Source: Candidatus Aenigmatarchaeota archaeon
GTDB lineage: Archaea; Aenigmatarchaeota; Aenigmatarchaeia; CG10238-14
DNA length: 32,897 nt
Assembly (NCBI GenBank): GCA_014728985.1
Contig: WJKS01000066.1
Coordinates: 1 to 32,897, forward strand
Direction: 5' to 3'
Below the pieces are notes generated by a model. That model saw only the letters and a list, made by a program, of their open reading frames with translations, was not told the origin of the DNA and made no database searches. The position numbers and the translations under genes were made by a program. Positions within the stretch are counted from its first letter, which is position 1. Every line of letters begins with the position of its first letter. Below, one piece after another: positions 8,619 through 18,754 of the stretch.

Positions 8619-10958
8619 ATGAGGAAATTTTTACTCACATTAACACTTCTAACATTAACAGTAGGTATTGCGAATTCAACTCCTGATTTATCAGTTGTGG
8701 TTGAACCAGATAATAATCTATGGGTAGGTGAAGAATTGAATATTTCCTTAACTTGTCTGGATAATAATCCAAACGCTACTATTGAATCTGCTTATCTTAA
8801 TGTTACTGGTCCCGGGGACTTTTTTGTGTACTATGATATGGAGGAGAATTCCTATGGGAGTTATTCTAAGTATATAGATGATTTTAATCAGGTTGGGGAA
8901 TATGATGTGAATATTTATTGTGAGAATAATCTAACTGAGATTTCAAACGAAGAGATTAATGTCAAAGTATCAGAATTTACTGTGGATATAGTAGAGATGA
9001 ATCCTGACCCTGCTTATATTGGTGATGAGTTAGAACTGGGAATTGCCACAAAAATAGACGGAGAACCCCATCATTATCAGGGAATTAACTTTACCGTAAA
9101 AATCGGAAATATTGAGGAGAGTTTTGACACTTCAGTTCCCTACCGGAATGGTATGTGGGAGATTAATATTGAGCCACCAGAATCGATAGGAACTCATGAT
9201 GTCTCTGTTCAGGCTGATTATGATAGAACTACAGCTTACTCTGAGGGTGAAATAGAAGTTAAGTCACCATTACAATTTGAACTGGTAGATATTGATAAAA
9301 CTTGGATAAAAGAAGATGATAATATCACGCTTACATTTCGAAATTCTTTCAAGGGCGAACCCTTTTATCTAACTAAAAATAATCTTAATGTTAGAATAGA
9401 TGGTTATAATTGCGAAATACTTGAAACTTCACGGGGAGGAAGTTATTCTTATGTTAAGGTAGATACCCCTGATCTTTCTTCGGGGACTTATGATTTAAGG
9501 ATAGAATTAAACTATAATAATGAATGGATAGGGAAGGCGTCTGATAAAATAAGCTATGTAGTTCCAGTAATTGGTGAAATTGTTAACCCCAAAGATAAGG
9601 CGATAAGTACGACAATAACATTTGAGAAAGGAGATTTGAAAAACTCTATTGGAACTGATGGAAAAGGTGCTTACTCCTCGGAAATACCTCGAGGTACTTA
9701 TGATATTGAATTAGATTTCCCTCGCTCAAATTTATTATTAGAGGATGTTGAGATAAAAAGTTTTGAAGATCCTATAAGGTATGATGAAATTACTTCTGGT
9801 TTTGAGCTAGAAGGAATAGGTGTTAATGCTATTTTCGTTTATGAGGTCGCCTTGGATTATGATGAGGCTCATCTGGAAATGACTTATGATGACAGCCTGG
9901 TCTCCAACGAGGAAAGGATAACGGTTTATAGATGTCAAAAATGGAATTTTGGTGCAAGAGTATGTAACGGAGATTGGAAAGAAGTTACCGCAGATATAGA
10001 TACAATTAGAAATGAGGTTAGTATTGATACTATCACATTGTCAGCATTTCTGATTGGTTATAAGAAAGAGATGATAATTGATGCCAATATTGAAAAAGAT
10101 AACTACTTTTTGGAGGATATAGTGAAAGTTCTTGGTATAGTTGAAGACGAAAACCAAAGAGCGATAGAAGGTGTTAAGGTAAATGGAGAGATAAGGGGAA
10201 CAGAAATAACTTTTACCGCTGAGACCGATAGTGGTGGGGTATTTACCAAAGAATTTCAAGGTCCTTCTACTGAGGGGAAACATGATTTGATACTTACCGC
10301 GGAAAAAGCGCCTTATGATGACGTTGATCAGACATTAGAGTTGGAAATGATTAGAAGTAAAAAACTAACTTTAACAGTCCCTAATAGTTTGGAATTGAGG
10401 GCGGGAGATAGTGCAAATACGGAATTTCTGTTAAATAATATCGGTCAGACCGATTTTTACGATCTTACTATTACCCTGAATGGAATCTCAACAGACTTCT
10501 ACATCCTAGGATTTACTGATATTGACAAGATAGAAGCAGGAGAAGAAAAGAGAGTACCGATTTCATTTAATCTCTCTAATTCTGTGGTTGAGGGCAGTTA
10601 CCCTGGCACAGTGAGGGTAAGAGGAGAAGATGTTGATTTGGAGGAAAGTTTTACACTTAAGGTTCAAAGCAAAGAGACCACAGAGGTTGAGGAATCTAAA
10701 TCAAAATTCCCATCTGCCAATATAGTGATCCCTAATTTTTCCTGGGAAACATTAGCTGTCTCAGTTTTTGGTGTTTTCTCAATAGGTGGTGCGATCTGGT
10801 TTAAAAAGAAAAAACAAAAACCAGGTAGAGAAAGGGAAGATGTCAAAAATATACTTTTAAACATCAAGAGTGAGGTAGAAAAAAATAAAAAACCTGTGAA
10901 GGTTAAGAAAAAGAACAAGAAAGATAAATCTGATGATTCTGTCTATTACGCAAGTTAA
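8619..10958 (+). CDS. Large surface protein with multiple beta-sandwich domains, TM helix and Lys-rich cytoplasmic tail
   Basis: Signal peptide, CARDB/NEW3-like 'LELRAGDSANTEFLLNNIGQTDFYDLTITLNG', TM 'LAVSVFGVFSIGGAIWF' followed by a basic tail 'KKKKQKPGRERED...KVKKKNKKDKS'. Confidence 0.8.
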   Translation: MRKFLLTLTLLTLTVGIANSTPDLSVVVEPDNNLWVGEELNISLTCLDNNPNATIESAYLNVTGPGDFFVYYDMEENSYGSYSKYIDDFNQVGEYDVNIYCENNLTEISNEEINVKVSEFTVDIVEMNPDPAYIGDELELGIATKIDGEPHHYQGINFTVKIGNIEESFDTSVPYRNGMWEINIEPPESIGTHDVSVQADYDRTTAYSEGEIEVKSPLQFELVDIDKTWIKEDDNITLTFRNSFKGEPFYLTKNNLNVRIDGYNCEILETSRGGSYSYVKVDTPDLSSGTYDLRIELNYNNEWIGKASDKISYVVPVIGEIVNPKDKAISTTITFEKGDLKNSIGTDGKGAYSSEIPRGTYDIELDFPRSNLLLEDVEIKSFEDPIRYDEITSGFELEGIGVNAIFVYEVALDYDEAHLEMTYDDSLVSNEERITVYRCQKWNFGARVCNGDWKEVTADIDTIRNEVSIDTITLSAFLIGYKKEMIIDANIEKDNYFLEDIVKVLGIVEDENQRAIEGVKVNGEIRGTEITFTAETDSGGVFTKEFQGPSTEGKHDLILTAEKAPYDDVDQTLELEMIRSKKLTLTVPNSLELRAGDSANTEFLLNNIGQTDFYDLTITLNGISTDFYILGFTDIDKIEAGEEKRVPISFNLSNSVVEGSYPGTVRVRGEDVDLEESFTLKVQSKETTEVEESKSKFPSANIVIPNFSWETLAVSVFGVFSIGGAIWFKKKKQKPGREREDVKNILLNIKSEVEKNKKPVKVKKKNKKDKSDDSVYYAS

Positions 10959-11018
10959 TCCCATTCTAAGGTATCAGATATATAAAAAGTACTCCCCAAA
11001 CTATTCTAGAGGGTATCT

Positions 11019-11744
11019 ATGTTAATAGCAGCTACTGCGGATATACATTCACCACTTCATTACGATTTGTTTGTGAAGGAAATAAACAATATTGCGGTTC
11101 AACCTGACTTATTTTTAATAGCTGGAGATTTGGTTGATAGGAACGCTACCAGGAAATCTGGTCCTTTTGGAGAATTAAGGAAAGTTTCAAATGCCATGTT
11201 CGGGAAGATTAATTGTCCGATATTTGCCTGTTTTGGTAATAATGAGTTCATTCAGCACTGGGATCAGATAAGGGAAGAAAACCCTGAGATAAAATTCCTC
11301 CAGGACGAGAGTGTGATTGTTGAAATTGATGGGAAAAAAGTGGGTATAGTCGGAAGTAAGGGGAGTTTGGATAGACCCACTTGGTGGCAGAGAAACAATA
11401 TTCCTGGAATTGCTGAGAAATATACCAAAAGGATTAGTAGAATTTCTGACTTACTTGCTAATCTGGACGTTGATTATAAGATACTTCTGATACATTATCC
11501 ACCTACTTATAAGATTCTTGGTACAGAAAATCCCAGAAGTCATCCAGAACTTGCATGCGGAAGAATGGAGAAAGTTTTGATTGAACAGAAAGTGGATTTG
11601 GTTATATCTGGTCATGCTCATCGTGGGAAGAAAGAGGCTTGGGTTAACGGGACTCCTGTTCTTAATGTTGGTTTGGAACTGAACGGTGGCATAGTTGAAA
11701 TTAAGCCTGAGGATTTGAAGCCTGGGTTGGAGAAATTCTTTTGA
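11019..11744 (+). CDS. Calcineurin-like metallophosphoesterase
   Basis: Motifs ADIHS, AGDLVDR, GNNE, GHAHRGK. Confidence 0.9.
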   Translation: MLIAATADIHSPLHYDLFVKEINNIAVQPDLFLIAGDLVDRNATRKSGPFGELRKVSNAMFGKINCPIFACFGNNEFIQHWDQIREENPEIKFLQDESVIVEIDGKKVGIVGSKGSLDRPTWWQRNNIPGIAEKYTKRISRISDLLANLDVDYKILLIHYPPTYKILGTENPRSHPELACGRMEKVLIEQKVDLVISGHAHRGKKEAWVNGTPVLNVGLELNGGIVEIKPEDLKPGLEKFF

Positions 11745-11792
11745 TCGAAATTTTTCAATTAAAATAAATAATTTCTATTCTAATGATCTTAC

Positions 11793-12050
11793 ATGGTTTA
11801 TGTGAGAGTCATAGGGTCCTGGACATATGTAAATAGAGATCCACCGGAAGATTATGGGAGTTTAGATTTAGGCAAATGGGATAATAGGGATCGAATAGTT
11901 AGTTGGGGAGGTAGAAACGCTGATAGGGAAGGGATAACTTGTGTTTCTTTGGCGGGAACTCTTGCAATGGAATTGGAAAAAATATCGGCTTATAAAACTG
12001 GTACTATTCTGCTAGATAGTGGGAACATTTTTGTTTCTTGTCTTCGATAA
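11793..12050 (+). CDS. Hypothetical small protein
   Basis: 85-codon ORF in an otherwise uncovered interval; no recognised family. Confidence 0.5.
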   Translation: MVYVRVIGSWTYVNRDPPEDYGSLDLGKWDNRDRIVSWGGRNADREGITCVSLAGTLAMELEKISAYKTGTILLDSGNIFVSCLR

Positions 12051-12068
12051 AAATACATTGAAGATATT

Positions 12069-12335
12069 TTAATCCTCTTCAACAACAGTGTAAAATGGTA
12101 TGAGTTCCCCGGTAAAACCCATATCACCGACCAAGTCTGCATGACGGCAGCGTTTTGCATAAAGTTCCCTTCTAGTTCCCATAGCAAGAGTACACCAAAT
12201 TATCCCGTTTCCGTCTGGATTGGACATATATTCACAAGGAGGACTTTTCCCTGGGTTGACAGTTTTTTCTACTGCTTCGTAATGGTTCTTCCCTTCCTTG
12301 TCAGTATAGAGTTCTCCATCACATTTAATAACCAT
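12069..12335 (-). CDS. Hypothetical small Cys-containing protein
   Basis: MVIKCDGELYTDKEGKNHYEAVEK...CEYMSNPDGNGIIWCTLAMGTRRELYAKRCRHAD; internal Met at 12335 chosen over the longer 12458 start because the N-terminal extension looks non-coding. Confidence 0.5.
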   Translation of the reverse strand: MVIKCDGELYTDKEGKNHYEAVEKTVNPGKSPPCEYMSNPDGNGIIWCTLAMGTRRELYAKRCRHADLVGDMGFTGELIPFYTVVEED

Positions 12336-12476
12336 AGGAAATCCTTTTTTATTAACTTTTAAATATACCTTTCTTTCCAATGGCTTTTTAGGTGCTGGAA
12401 ATGCACGGTGAAAGTTGGGTACAAAACTAAGAAGAATAGTGATACTTTTAAGTCTCATTCTACAAATCTAATATCT

Positions 12477-14825
12477 ATGAAGTTCAAACCTAAGATCAAG
12501 AAGAAGAGATGGGATAAGTCTTTAGAGAAGTCTCTTTGGGATATGTGGCAGGAGAAAAAGATATTCAAATTCAATAAAAAGTCCAAAAAACCCTTATTTT
12601 CTATAGACACTCCACCACCTTATGTTAACTCGCCCATCCATATTGGTCACGCTTATACCTATGTTTGGCAGGATATTATGGCTAGATCCAAGAGGATGCT
12701 TGGCCATGAAGTATTATTCCCCTTGGGACTTGATAAAAATGGTTTACCAATAGAAGTTCAGACCGAAAAAGTCTATAATATTAACATGCATGAAACTCCC
12801 AGAGAAGAATTCATAGAATTATGTAAAAAAATGATTGAAAAATCAGGTGATAAGTCGTTAGATTCATTTAAAAGATTGGGATTAAGCTGTAATGAATGGG
12901 ATGTTAAGTATGAGATTTCCGGAAGGTACGATACTGATGATCCTGAGTATAGAAGATTAACTCAGGAAACATTCATTGACCTCTGGAAAAAAGACCTAGT
13001 TTATGAGGATTTAAAACCAACTAATTACTGCTCAGTTTGTGGTACAGCTATTGCTGATGCAGAAGTTGAATACAGAGAGAAAACTACCCAGCTGAACCAC
13101 GTTAAATTCAAGGTTAAGGGCTCAGATGAGGAAATAATTATCGCTACCACAAGACCGGAATTACTATGTACTTGCAAAATCGTTCTCTACAATCCTGAAG
13201 ATGAAAGATATCAACATTTAAAAAATAAAAAAGCAATTGTTCCAATTTTTGACCAAGAAGTGAAGATAATTCCACATCCTATTGCTAAACCTGAGTTTGG
13301 GTCTGGTTTAATGATGATTTGTTCTTTTGGTGATTATACTGATATAAGGACACTCCGGGAATTGGAAATAGACCCTACATACGCCATCAATACGGAAGGT
13401 AAAATGACCGATGTCGCAGGAGATTATCAGGGGATGATAGTAGAAGAAGCGAGAGAAAAAATAATTGAAGAGCTCGGAGAACAGAATCTTCTGGTTAAAC
13501 AAGAAAAAACTCATCAGAGACAACCAATCTGCTGGAGATCAAAGACGCCAATTGAATTTGTTGCATTAAAAGAATTCTACCTTAAACAGGTCGATTATAT
13601 AGATCAGTTGAAAAAAATTTCAAACAAAATGAGATTCTTTGCTCCTGAAAGTAAGCAGATACTCATGGACTGGATAAATTCCATAACGATTGACTGGGTT
13701 TTATCAAGGAGGAGATATTATGGTACAGAAGTTCCTCTTTGGTATTGTGAGAAATGTGGTTATACTTACGTTCCTGAAAAGGGTAAATACTATCAGCCAT
13801 GGAAGGATCCTTGTCCAATTGATAAATGTCCTGAATGTGGGGGAGATAAATGGAGAGGCGAAGAAAGAACATTCGATACATGGTTTGATTCCTCTTCGTC
13901 CGAAGCTTATATCTTGGGATATCTCTGGGATAAGGAATTCTTTAAGAAGAATATGCCCTGTTCAATGAGACCTCAGGGAAAGGAGATAGTCAGATGTTGG
14001 TTGTATTACACGATTCTTAAATCAATGCATCTCTATGGTATGGAACCTTTCGAACATTGCTGGATACATATGCATGTTGTTGATGAAAAAGGGATAAAAA
14101 TGTCCAAATCACTTGGGAACGTTATTGATCCCCAGGAAATAATCGAGAAATATGGTGCTGATGCATTCAGGATCTGGTCCTGCCTTGAGGGTAATATTAC
14201 CCGGGGAGACATCAGATGTTCATTTGAGAGAATTGAGGGTAATGCCAAATTTTTGACAAAGCTCTGGAATGTTAGCAGGTTTATTTCAATGTTTCCTGAA
14301 CCTGAGGAAGCAAGTTTAACAGATTCAGATAAGTGGATACTTGATGAATTGGGTGCATTGATAGAGAGAACTAAGAAGAACTATGAGATATACGAATTCA
14401 GTCTAATTGCTGAGGACGTTAGAAATTTTGTTTGGGATACATTTGCTTCTCATTACATTGAAATGGTTAAATCGAGAGCTTACGGACAGGAGTTTAACGA
14501 AAAAGAACAAAGAGCGGCCTGGTATACTCTTCATACTGTTTTGAAAAATATTTTGAAAATATTATCCCCGGTTATACCATTTGTAACCGATCATATCTGG
14601 TTGGATTTATATTCTGATAAGAACATTTGTACGGTTTCTTATCCCGAAACTGAATGGGAATATGGTATGCAGAAGTTAACTGAAGGACTTTTAGGTTTTA
14701 ACAGTAAAGTTTGGAAGATGAAAAAGGATAAAGATCTGAGCATGAAAGACGAGGTTAAAGTTGATATTCCTGATGATCTGAAGAGATTTAAGAAGGATTT
14801 GGTTAGGATGCATCATATTATTTAA
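12477..14825 (+). CDS. valS: Valyl-tRNA synthetase
   Basis: HIGH-like 'HIGH' in 'SPIHIGHAYTYVWQD', 'KMSKSLGNVIDPQEIIEKYGADAFRIW', archaeal 'GLDKNGLPIEVQTEK', Zn-binding Cys pairs. Confidence 0.93.
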   Translation: MKFKPKIKKKRWDKSLEKSLWDMWQEKKIFKFNKKSKKPLFSIDTPPPYVNSPIHIGHAYTYVWQDIMARSKRMLGHEVLFPLGLDKNGLPIEVQTEKVYNINMHETPREEFIELCKKMIEKSGDKSLDSFKRLGLSCNEWDVKYEISGRYDTDDPEYRRLTQETFIDLWKKDLVYEDLKPTNYCSVCGTAIADAEVEYREKTTQLNHVKFKVKGSDEEIIIATTRPELLCTCKIVLYNPEDERYQHLKNKKAIVPIFDQEVKIIPHPIAKPEFGSGLMMICSFGDYTDIRTLRELEIDPTYAINTEGKMTDVAGDYQGMIVEEAREKIIEELGEQNLLVKQEKTHQRQPICWRSKTPIEFVALKEFYLKQVDYIDQLKKISNKMRFFAPESKQILMDWINSITIDWVLSRRRYYGTEVPLWYCEKCGYTYVPEKGKYYQPWKDPCPIDKCPECGGDKWRGEERTFDTWFDSSSSEAYILGYLWDKEFFKKNMPCSMRPQGKEIVRCWLYYTILKSMHLYGMEPFEHCWIHMHVVDEKGIKMSKSLGNVIDPQEIIEKYGADAFRIWSCLEGNITRGDIRCSFERIEGNAKFLTKLWNVSRFISMFPEPEEASLTDSDKWILDELGALIERTKKNYEIYEFSLIAEDVRNFVWDTFASHYIEMVKSRAYGQEFNEKEQRAAWYTLHTVLKNILKILSPVIPFVTDHIWLDLYSDKNICTVSYPETEWEYGMQKLTEGLLGFNSKVWKMKKDKDLSMKDEVKVDIPDDLKRFKKDLVRMHHII

Positions 14826-14873
14826 GTTATGGTATTATAATTCTCTATTTTTGAAAAATTATCTAATAGTATT

Positions 14874-15242
14874 CTAATATCTGTTATATTGGTTAGTAGA
14901 TAGAATGAATTTTATAGGTTCGAAATAAATCTCATCTTTTATGGGAGATCCAACTCCTTCACAGACTTGCCTTAAGAAATTTACCGCCCCCTGTTCTTTC
15001 TCAGCTCCTTGCCTAACAAATTGTAGACTTAAAACCCCTCGACCTCGAGAACCATCTATCTCCCATTCCATGTACTTAGACGTAAATAGTAATCTTCCTA
15101 AACTCGGATGTCTACCAGTTAAACCACCAGTATAATCATTCGCATGTCCATCAGAAATAGTTAGTCCTGGGATTTCAGCTAGAGCTTTGGTTAAAATAGG
15201 GATTTCAAGTTGCTCATTTAAGGGAATATATCGATATCCCAT
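14874..15242 (-). CDS. Hypothetical protein
   Basis: 122-codon ORF filling an intergenic interval between convergent and divergent neighbours. Confidence 0.5.
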   Translation of the reverse strand: MGYRYIPLNEQLEIPILTKALAEIPGLTISDGHANDYTGGLTGRHPSLGRLLFTSKYMEWEIDGSRGRGVLSLQFVRQGAEKEQGAVNFLRQVCEGVGSPIKDEIYFEPIKFILSTNQYNRY

Positions 15243-15313
15243 AGATTTAAATTTAGTGTAAATCCTTAAATAACCTACTCATCAGTATTAAAATACCTAG
15301 AATTCTAAATAAT

Positions 15314-15940
15314 ATGTTTATGCCTGAAAAAATACTTGTAGTCCCTAAGGAAATCCTCTTCGGAAAAAAGAATGAAAGATATTTCCAAGGCTTTAAGCCG
15401 AGAAAAAATCTAGATTTTGAAAATGTAATCAAAAATCACTCAAAGTTTATCCTGAGGAAAACTACTTCACATAAACAGTCTGTCCCAGCTGAGCAGGACG
15501 AGTCAATGAAACAGATAATACCATACATAGTTTTCAGACATAAGGACAAGTATTTTGTCTATAAAAGATTACCTAAAAGTGAGGAAGAAAGATTAGTTGA
15601 GAAATATTCAATGGGTGTGGGTGGCCATATTAATCCGATTGATGAGAATAGTTCAACTAATATTCTATGGGAGGGTATGAAAAGAGAGTTTGAAGAAGAA
15701 GTAGATTATCCTTATGATTATAAAACCAAAATAATCGGATTTATCAATGATGACAAGGACAGTGTGGGTAGGGTTCATTTCGGTGTTGTTTTTCTTGCTG
15801 AAGGTCTGAATGACAGAATAGAAGTTAGGGAAATGGATAAATTATCTGGTAAGATGATGACATTGTTAGAGGTTAAGAGGATAAGAGATAAACTAGAAGG
15901 TTGGTCACAGATTGTGTTTGATTGGTTGAGAAATTCTTGA
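15314..15940 (+). CDS. NUDIX-family hydrolase
   Basis: NUDIX-like box 'GVGGHINPIDENSSTNILWEGMKREFEEEVD'. Confidence 0.75.
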   Translation: MFMPEKILVVPKEILFGKKNERYFQGFKPRKNLDFENVIKNHSKFILRKTTSHKQSVPAEQDESMKQIIPYIVFRHKDKYFVYKRLPKSEEERLVEKYSMGVGGHINPIDENSSTNILWEGMKREFEEEVDYPYDYKTKIIGFINDDKDSVGRVHFGVVFLAEGLNDRIEVREMDKLSGKMMTLLEVKRIRDKLEGWSQIVFDWLRNS

Positions 15941-15975
15941 TCCATATTTAAGGTTAAAAATACTCTTCTAATGAC

Positions 15976-16236
15976 ATGAAATACAGTGGTAGAACTACTG
16001 TCTTGATACATGGGGGGGGTCATTCCAGAACTCTTTCAAGTGCGATTGGTGATTCCAGTCTAAAAGTTTTCTATTCCCGTCGATTCCCCAGTAGAGGTGA
16101 TATTCTATTAACACTTCCTTGTGATCAAGTTCCTCTCCTTGAACAAACTCTTGATCCCTATATGCATGATGATGGAATAAGGATTGAAGATATAGGATTC
16201 TTTGGAGGAATTAATTTCCTTTTAGGAAATGATTAA
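15976..16236 (+). CDS. Hypothetical small protein
   Basis: 86-codon ORF; includes a G8 homopolymer encoding HGGGH. Confidence 0.45.
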   Translation: MKYSGRTTVLIHGGGHSRTLSSAIGDSSLKVFYSRRFPSRGDILLTLPCDQVPLLEQTLDPYMHDDGIRIEDIGFFGGINFLLGND

Positions 16237-16312
16237 CTACTCTACTCTAACAACTGAATTTTCTACTAGACCACCTAAATCAGCTTAAATTTTTTAAGAG
16301 AGATTATTACTT

Positions 16313-17566
16313 ATGAAATGGTTCCGGAAGTTAGGTCAGGTAGGGATAGTAGATACAAAAGTTACCAAGCTTATAAAATCGGAAATCAAAAGACAGGAAA
16401 ATACAATTGAGTTAATCGCATCAGAGAATTTTGCAAGTCCCGCGGTCATGCAGGCACAGTCAAGTGTAATGACCAACAAGTATGCAGAAGGATATCCCGG
16501 TAAGAGATATTATGGTGGTTGTGAATATTATGATGAAGTCGAAAACATAGCAAGAGATAGGATAAAAGGGTTGTACAACGCAGAGCATGCTAATGTTCAA
16601 CCACATTCAGGTACTCAGGCCAACTTTGCGGTCTATTTTGCAATGCTAGATGTAGGAGACAAAATACTCTCTATGGATCTCTCACACGGTGGACATCTCT
16701 CACACGGTAGCCATGTTAATTTTTCCGGAAGAAATTATAAGGTTCATTTTTACGGAGTTGATAAGTTAACTGAGAAAATAGATTATGATGAAGTAATGAA
16801 GATAGCAAAATGGTTTAAGCCCGATATGATTGTGTGTGGCGCGAGCGCTTATCCTAGGACAATAGATTTTGAAGAATTCGCTTACATCGCGGATAAAGTT
16901 AACGCTTATCTTATGGCTGACGTTGCCCATATAGCTGGTCTGATTGCAGCAGGTGAGCATCCTCAACCATTTCCCCATGTTGATATAGTAACCACTACTA
17001 CTCAGAAAACACTTAGAGGTCCCAGAGGCGGAGTGATAATGTGCAAAGAGGAATATGCTAAAAAAATTGATAAAGCAGTCTTCCCAGGAACACAAGGAGG
17101 ACCATTAATGAATACAATTGCAGCAAAGGCAGTTGCATTCAAAGAAGCCGAAAAACCATCTTTTAAGAAATACCAACAACAGATCGTGAAAAATGCAAAA
17201 GCACTTGCAGAAGAATTAATTGTTAATGATTTCAGGTTGGTTTCAAGGGGTACAGATAATCATCTGATGTTGGTTGATCTAAAAGACAAGGGAATAACAG
17301 GTAAACATGCGCAAATAGCTTTTGAAGAGATTGGTATAACTTTGAATAAAAACGCTATTCCATTTGATACTGAACCACCTTGGATAACTAGTGGTGTTAG
17401 GTTGGGTACACCTGCTATAACTACCCGTGGAATGAAAGAACCACAGATGAAAGAGATTGGTAAGATATTCTCTGCTTTTGTTAAAAATGAGAAAGATCAG
17501 AAGATAAAAGAACATCTTAAAAAACGGGTTGCTGGTCTGTGTAAGAAATTTCCTTTGTATTATTGA
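16313..17566 (+). CDS. glyA: Serine hydroxymethyltransferase
   Basis: [17 protein letters not shown]...[23 protein letters not shown]-Lys motif '[15 protein letters not shown]'. Confidence 0.95.
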   Translation: MKWFRKLGQVGIVDTKVTKLIKSEIKRQENTIELIASENFASPAVMQAQSSVMTNKYAEGYPGKRYYGGCEYYDEVENIARDRIKGLYNAEHANVQPHSGTQANFAVYFAMLDVGDKILSMDLSHGGHLSHGSHVNFSGRNYKVHFYGVDKLTEKIDYDEVMKIAKWFKPDMIVCGASAYPRTIDFEEFAYIADKVNAYLMADVAHIAGLIAAGEHPQPFPHVDIVTTTTQKTLRGPRGGVIMCKEEYAKKIDKAVFPGTQGGPLMNTIAAKAVAFKEAEKPSFKKYQQQIVKNAKALAEELIVNDFRLVSRGTDNHLMLVDLKDKGITGKHAQIAFEEIGITLNKNAIPFDTEPPWITSGVRLGTPAITTRGMKEPQMKEIGKIFSAFVKNEKDQKIKEHLKKRVAGLCKKFPLYY

Positions 17567-17605
17567 ATCAGTGGATTATTTAAGTTTAAAATCCATTTTT
17601 CCTTC

Positions 17606-17809
17606 ATGGCAATTGGGGATGTTACAAAAGAAGGAAGAATTTTTGTGTATGAAACAGAACGTGGGGCACATGTAAGAGTTTCTCCTCACCAGGAATTTCA
17701 GGCAACTCCTAGAAGAAGGATACCAGGATATCGAAAATGGCAGGAAGTACCTCACCGAAGATTAGATTCTTATTATCCGGCTCATAGAATAAGAGTAGTT
17801 CTTGAATAA
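17606..17809 (+). CDS. Hypothetical small basic protein
   Basis: 67-codon ORF with its own upstream TATA-like sequence (tttaagtttaaaa). Confidence 0.45.
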   Translation: MAIGDVTKEGRIFVYETERGAHVRVSPHQEFQATPRRRIPGYRKWQEVPHRRLDSYYPAHRIRVVLE

Positions 17810-17878
17810 TCTATAGAACATTCAATTCTCTAATAACTCATAAACTAATTTATTTCTTAAAATCTATACTAACTTGGG

Positions 17879-18754
17879 GTGCTAGTTTTGAAACCATACT
17901 TAGATATTGTTAAACAAATCCTAGAAAAAGGTTCTAAAAAAGAAGACAGAACAGGTACAGGTACTATTGCTATTATGGGTACTATGTTCAAACATGATAT
18001 GAAAGACGGATTTCCACTCATTACAACAAAATCCGTTCCTTTAAGGTTAGTGGCTTCTGAATTAGAATTTTTTATCAAAGGTATAACAGATAAGAAGTGG
18101 CTTCAGGAAAGGAATAACCATATTTGGGATGAATGGTGTTCACGAGATATTGTTCCTTATGCCCATGATGAAGAAACCAAGAAAAAAATGTTGAAAGAAA
18201 GAGAATTAGGTCCCATTTATGGATTTCAATGGAGAAATTTTGGTTCAGATTATCAAGCCTACAATAGAAAACCAAAAGGAAAAGGAGTAGATCAGTTGAA
18301 GAATCTAGTTGAAAAAATCAAAGAAGACCCTAGTGACAGAAGAATGATAGTAAATGCATGGAACCCAAGTGATATTCCAAGCATGGCTTTACCGCCTTGT
18401 CATTACAGTTTTCAGGTTACAGTTATGAATAATAGGCTAAACCTTATGTGGAATCAGAGATCTGTTGATGTGGCTTTAGGATTACCTTTCAATATAGCTA
18501 GTTATGGGTTGCTATTACATTTATTGGCGAAGGAATCGGGTTTCAAAGAAGGAAACCTCGTCGGATTTCTAGGAGATACCCACATTTATGTTAATCATGT
18601 TAATGGTTTGAAAGAACAACTCAAAAGAGAACCCTATCAATTACCGGAAATCAAGACAGATAATTTCACATCCATCTTTGATTGGAAGTATACCGATTCA
18701 AAAGTTATTAATTACAGACATCACTCAAGAATTAAATTCGAGATAGCCGTATGA
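17879..18754 (+). CDS. thyA: Thymidylate synthase (ThyA type)
   Basis: 'DRTGTGTIAIMGTMFKHDM', 'ALPPCHYSFQ', 'MWNQRSVDVALGLPFNIASYG'; GTG or TTG start. Confidence 0.95.
   Translation: MLVLKPYLDIVKQILEKGSKKEDRTGTGTIAIMGTMFKHDMKDGFPLITTKSVPLRLVASELEFFIKGITDKKWLQERNNHIWDEWCSRDIVPYAHDEETKKKMLKERELGPIYGFQWRNFGSDYQAYNRKPKGKGVDQLKNLVEKIKEDPSDRRMIVNAWNPSDIPSMALPPCHYSFQVTVMNNRLNLMWNQRSVDVALGLPFNIASYGLLLHLLAKESGFKEGNLVGFLGDTHIYVNHVNGLKEQLKREPYQLPEIKTDNFTSIFDWKYTDSKVINYRHHSRIKFEIAV

Noticed and set aside
10041-10283. Antisense ORFs inside recognised genes (e.g. 452-, 864-, 1843-, 2762-, 8178-, 10041-, 10664-, 13308-, 16766-, 21479-, 21636-, 26427-, 32160-)
   Set aside because: Each lies opposite a well-supported CDS with a consistent protein family or domain signal; they are low-complexity and show no family motifs.
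12069-12458. Long minus-strand ORF start at 12458 overlapping the valS promoter
   Set aside because: The first 41 codons look like non-coding AT-rich sequence antisense to the valS leader; the internal Met at 12335 is more plausible.
13690-13968. Same-strand alternative-frame ORFs inside valS (13690) and aRF1 (21959)
   Set aside because: Out-of-frame by-products of conserved genes.
16675-16715. Tandem 'ctctcacacggt' repeat as a regulatory repeat
   Set aside because: It lies in the conserved SHMT coding segment [14 protein letters not shown] and is explained by the protein.
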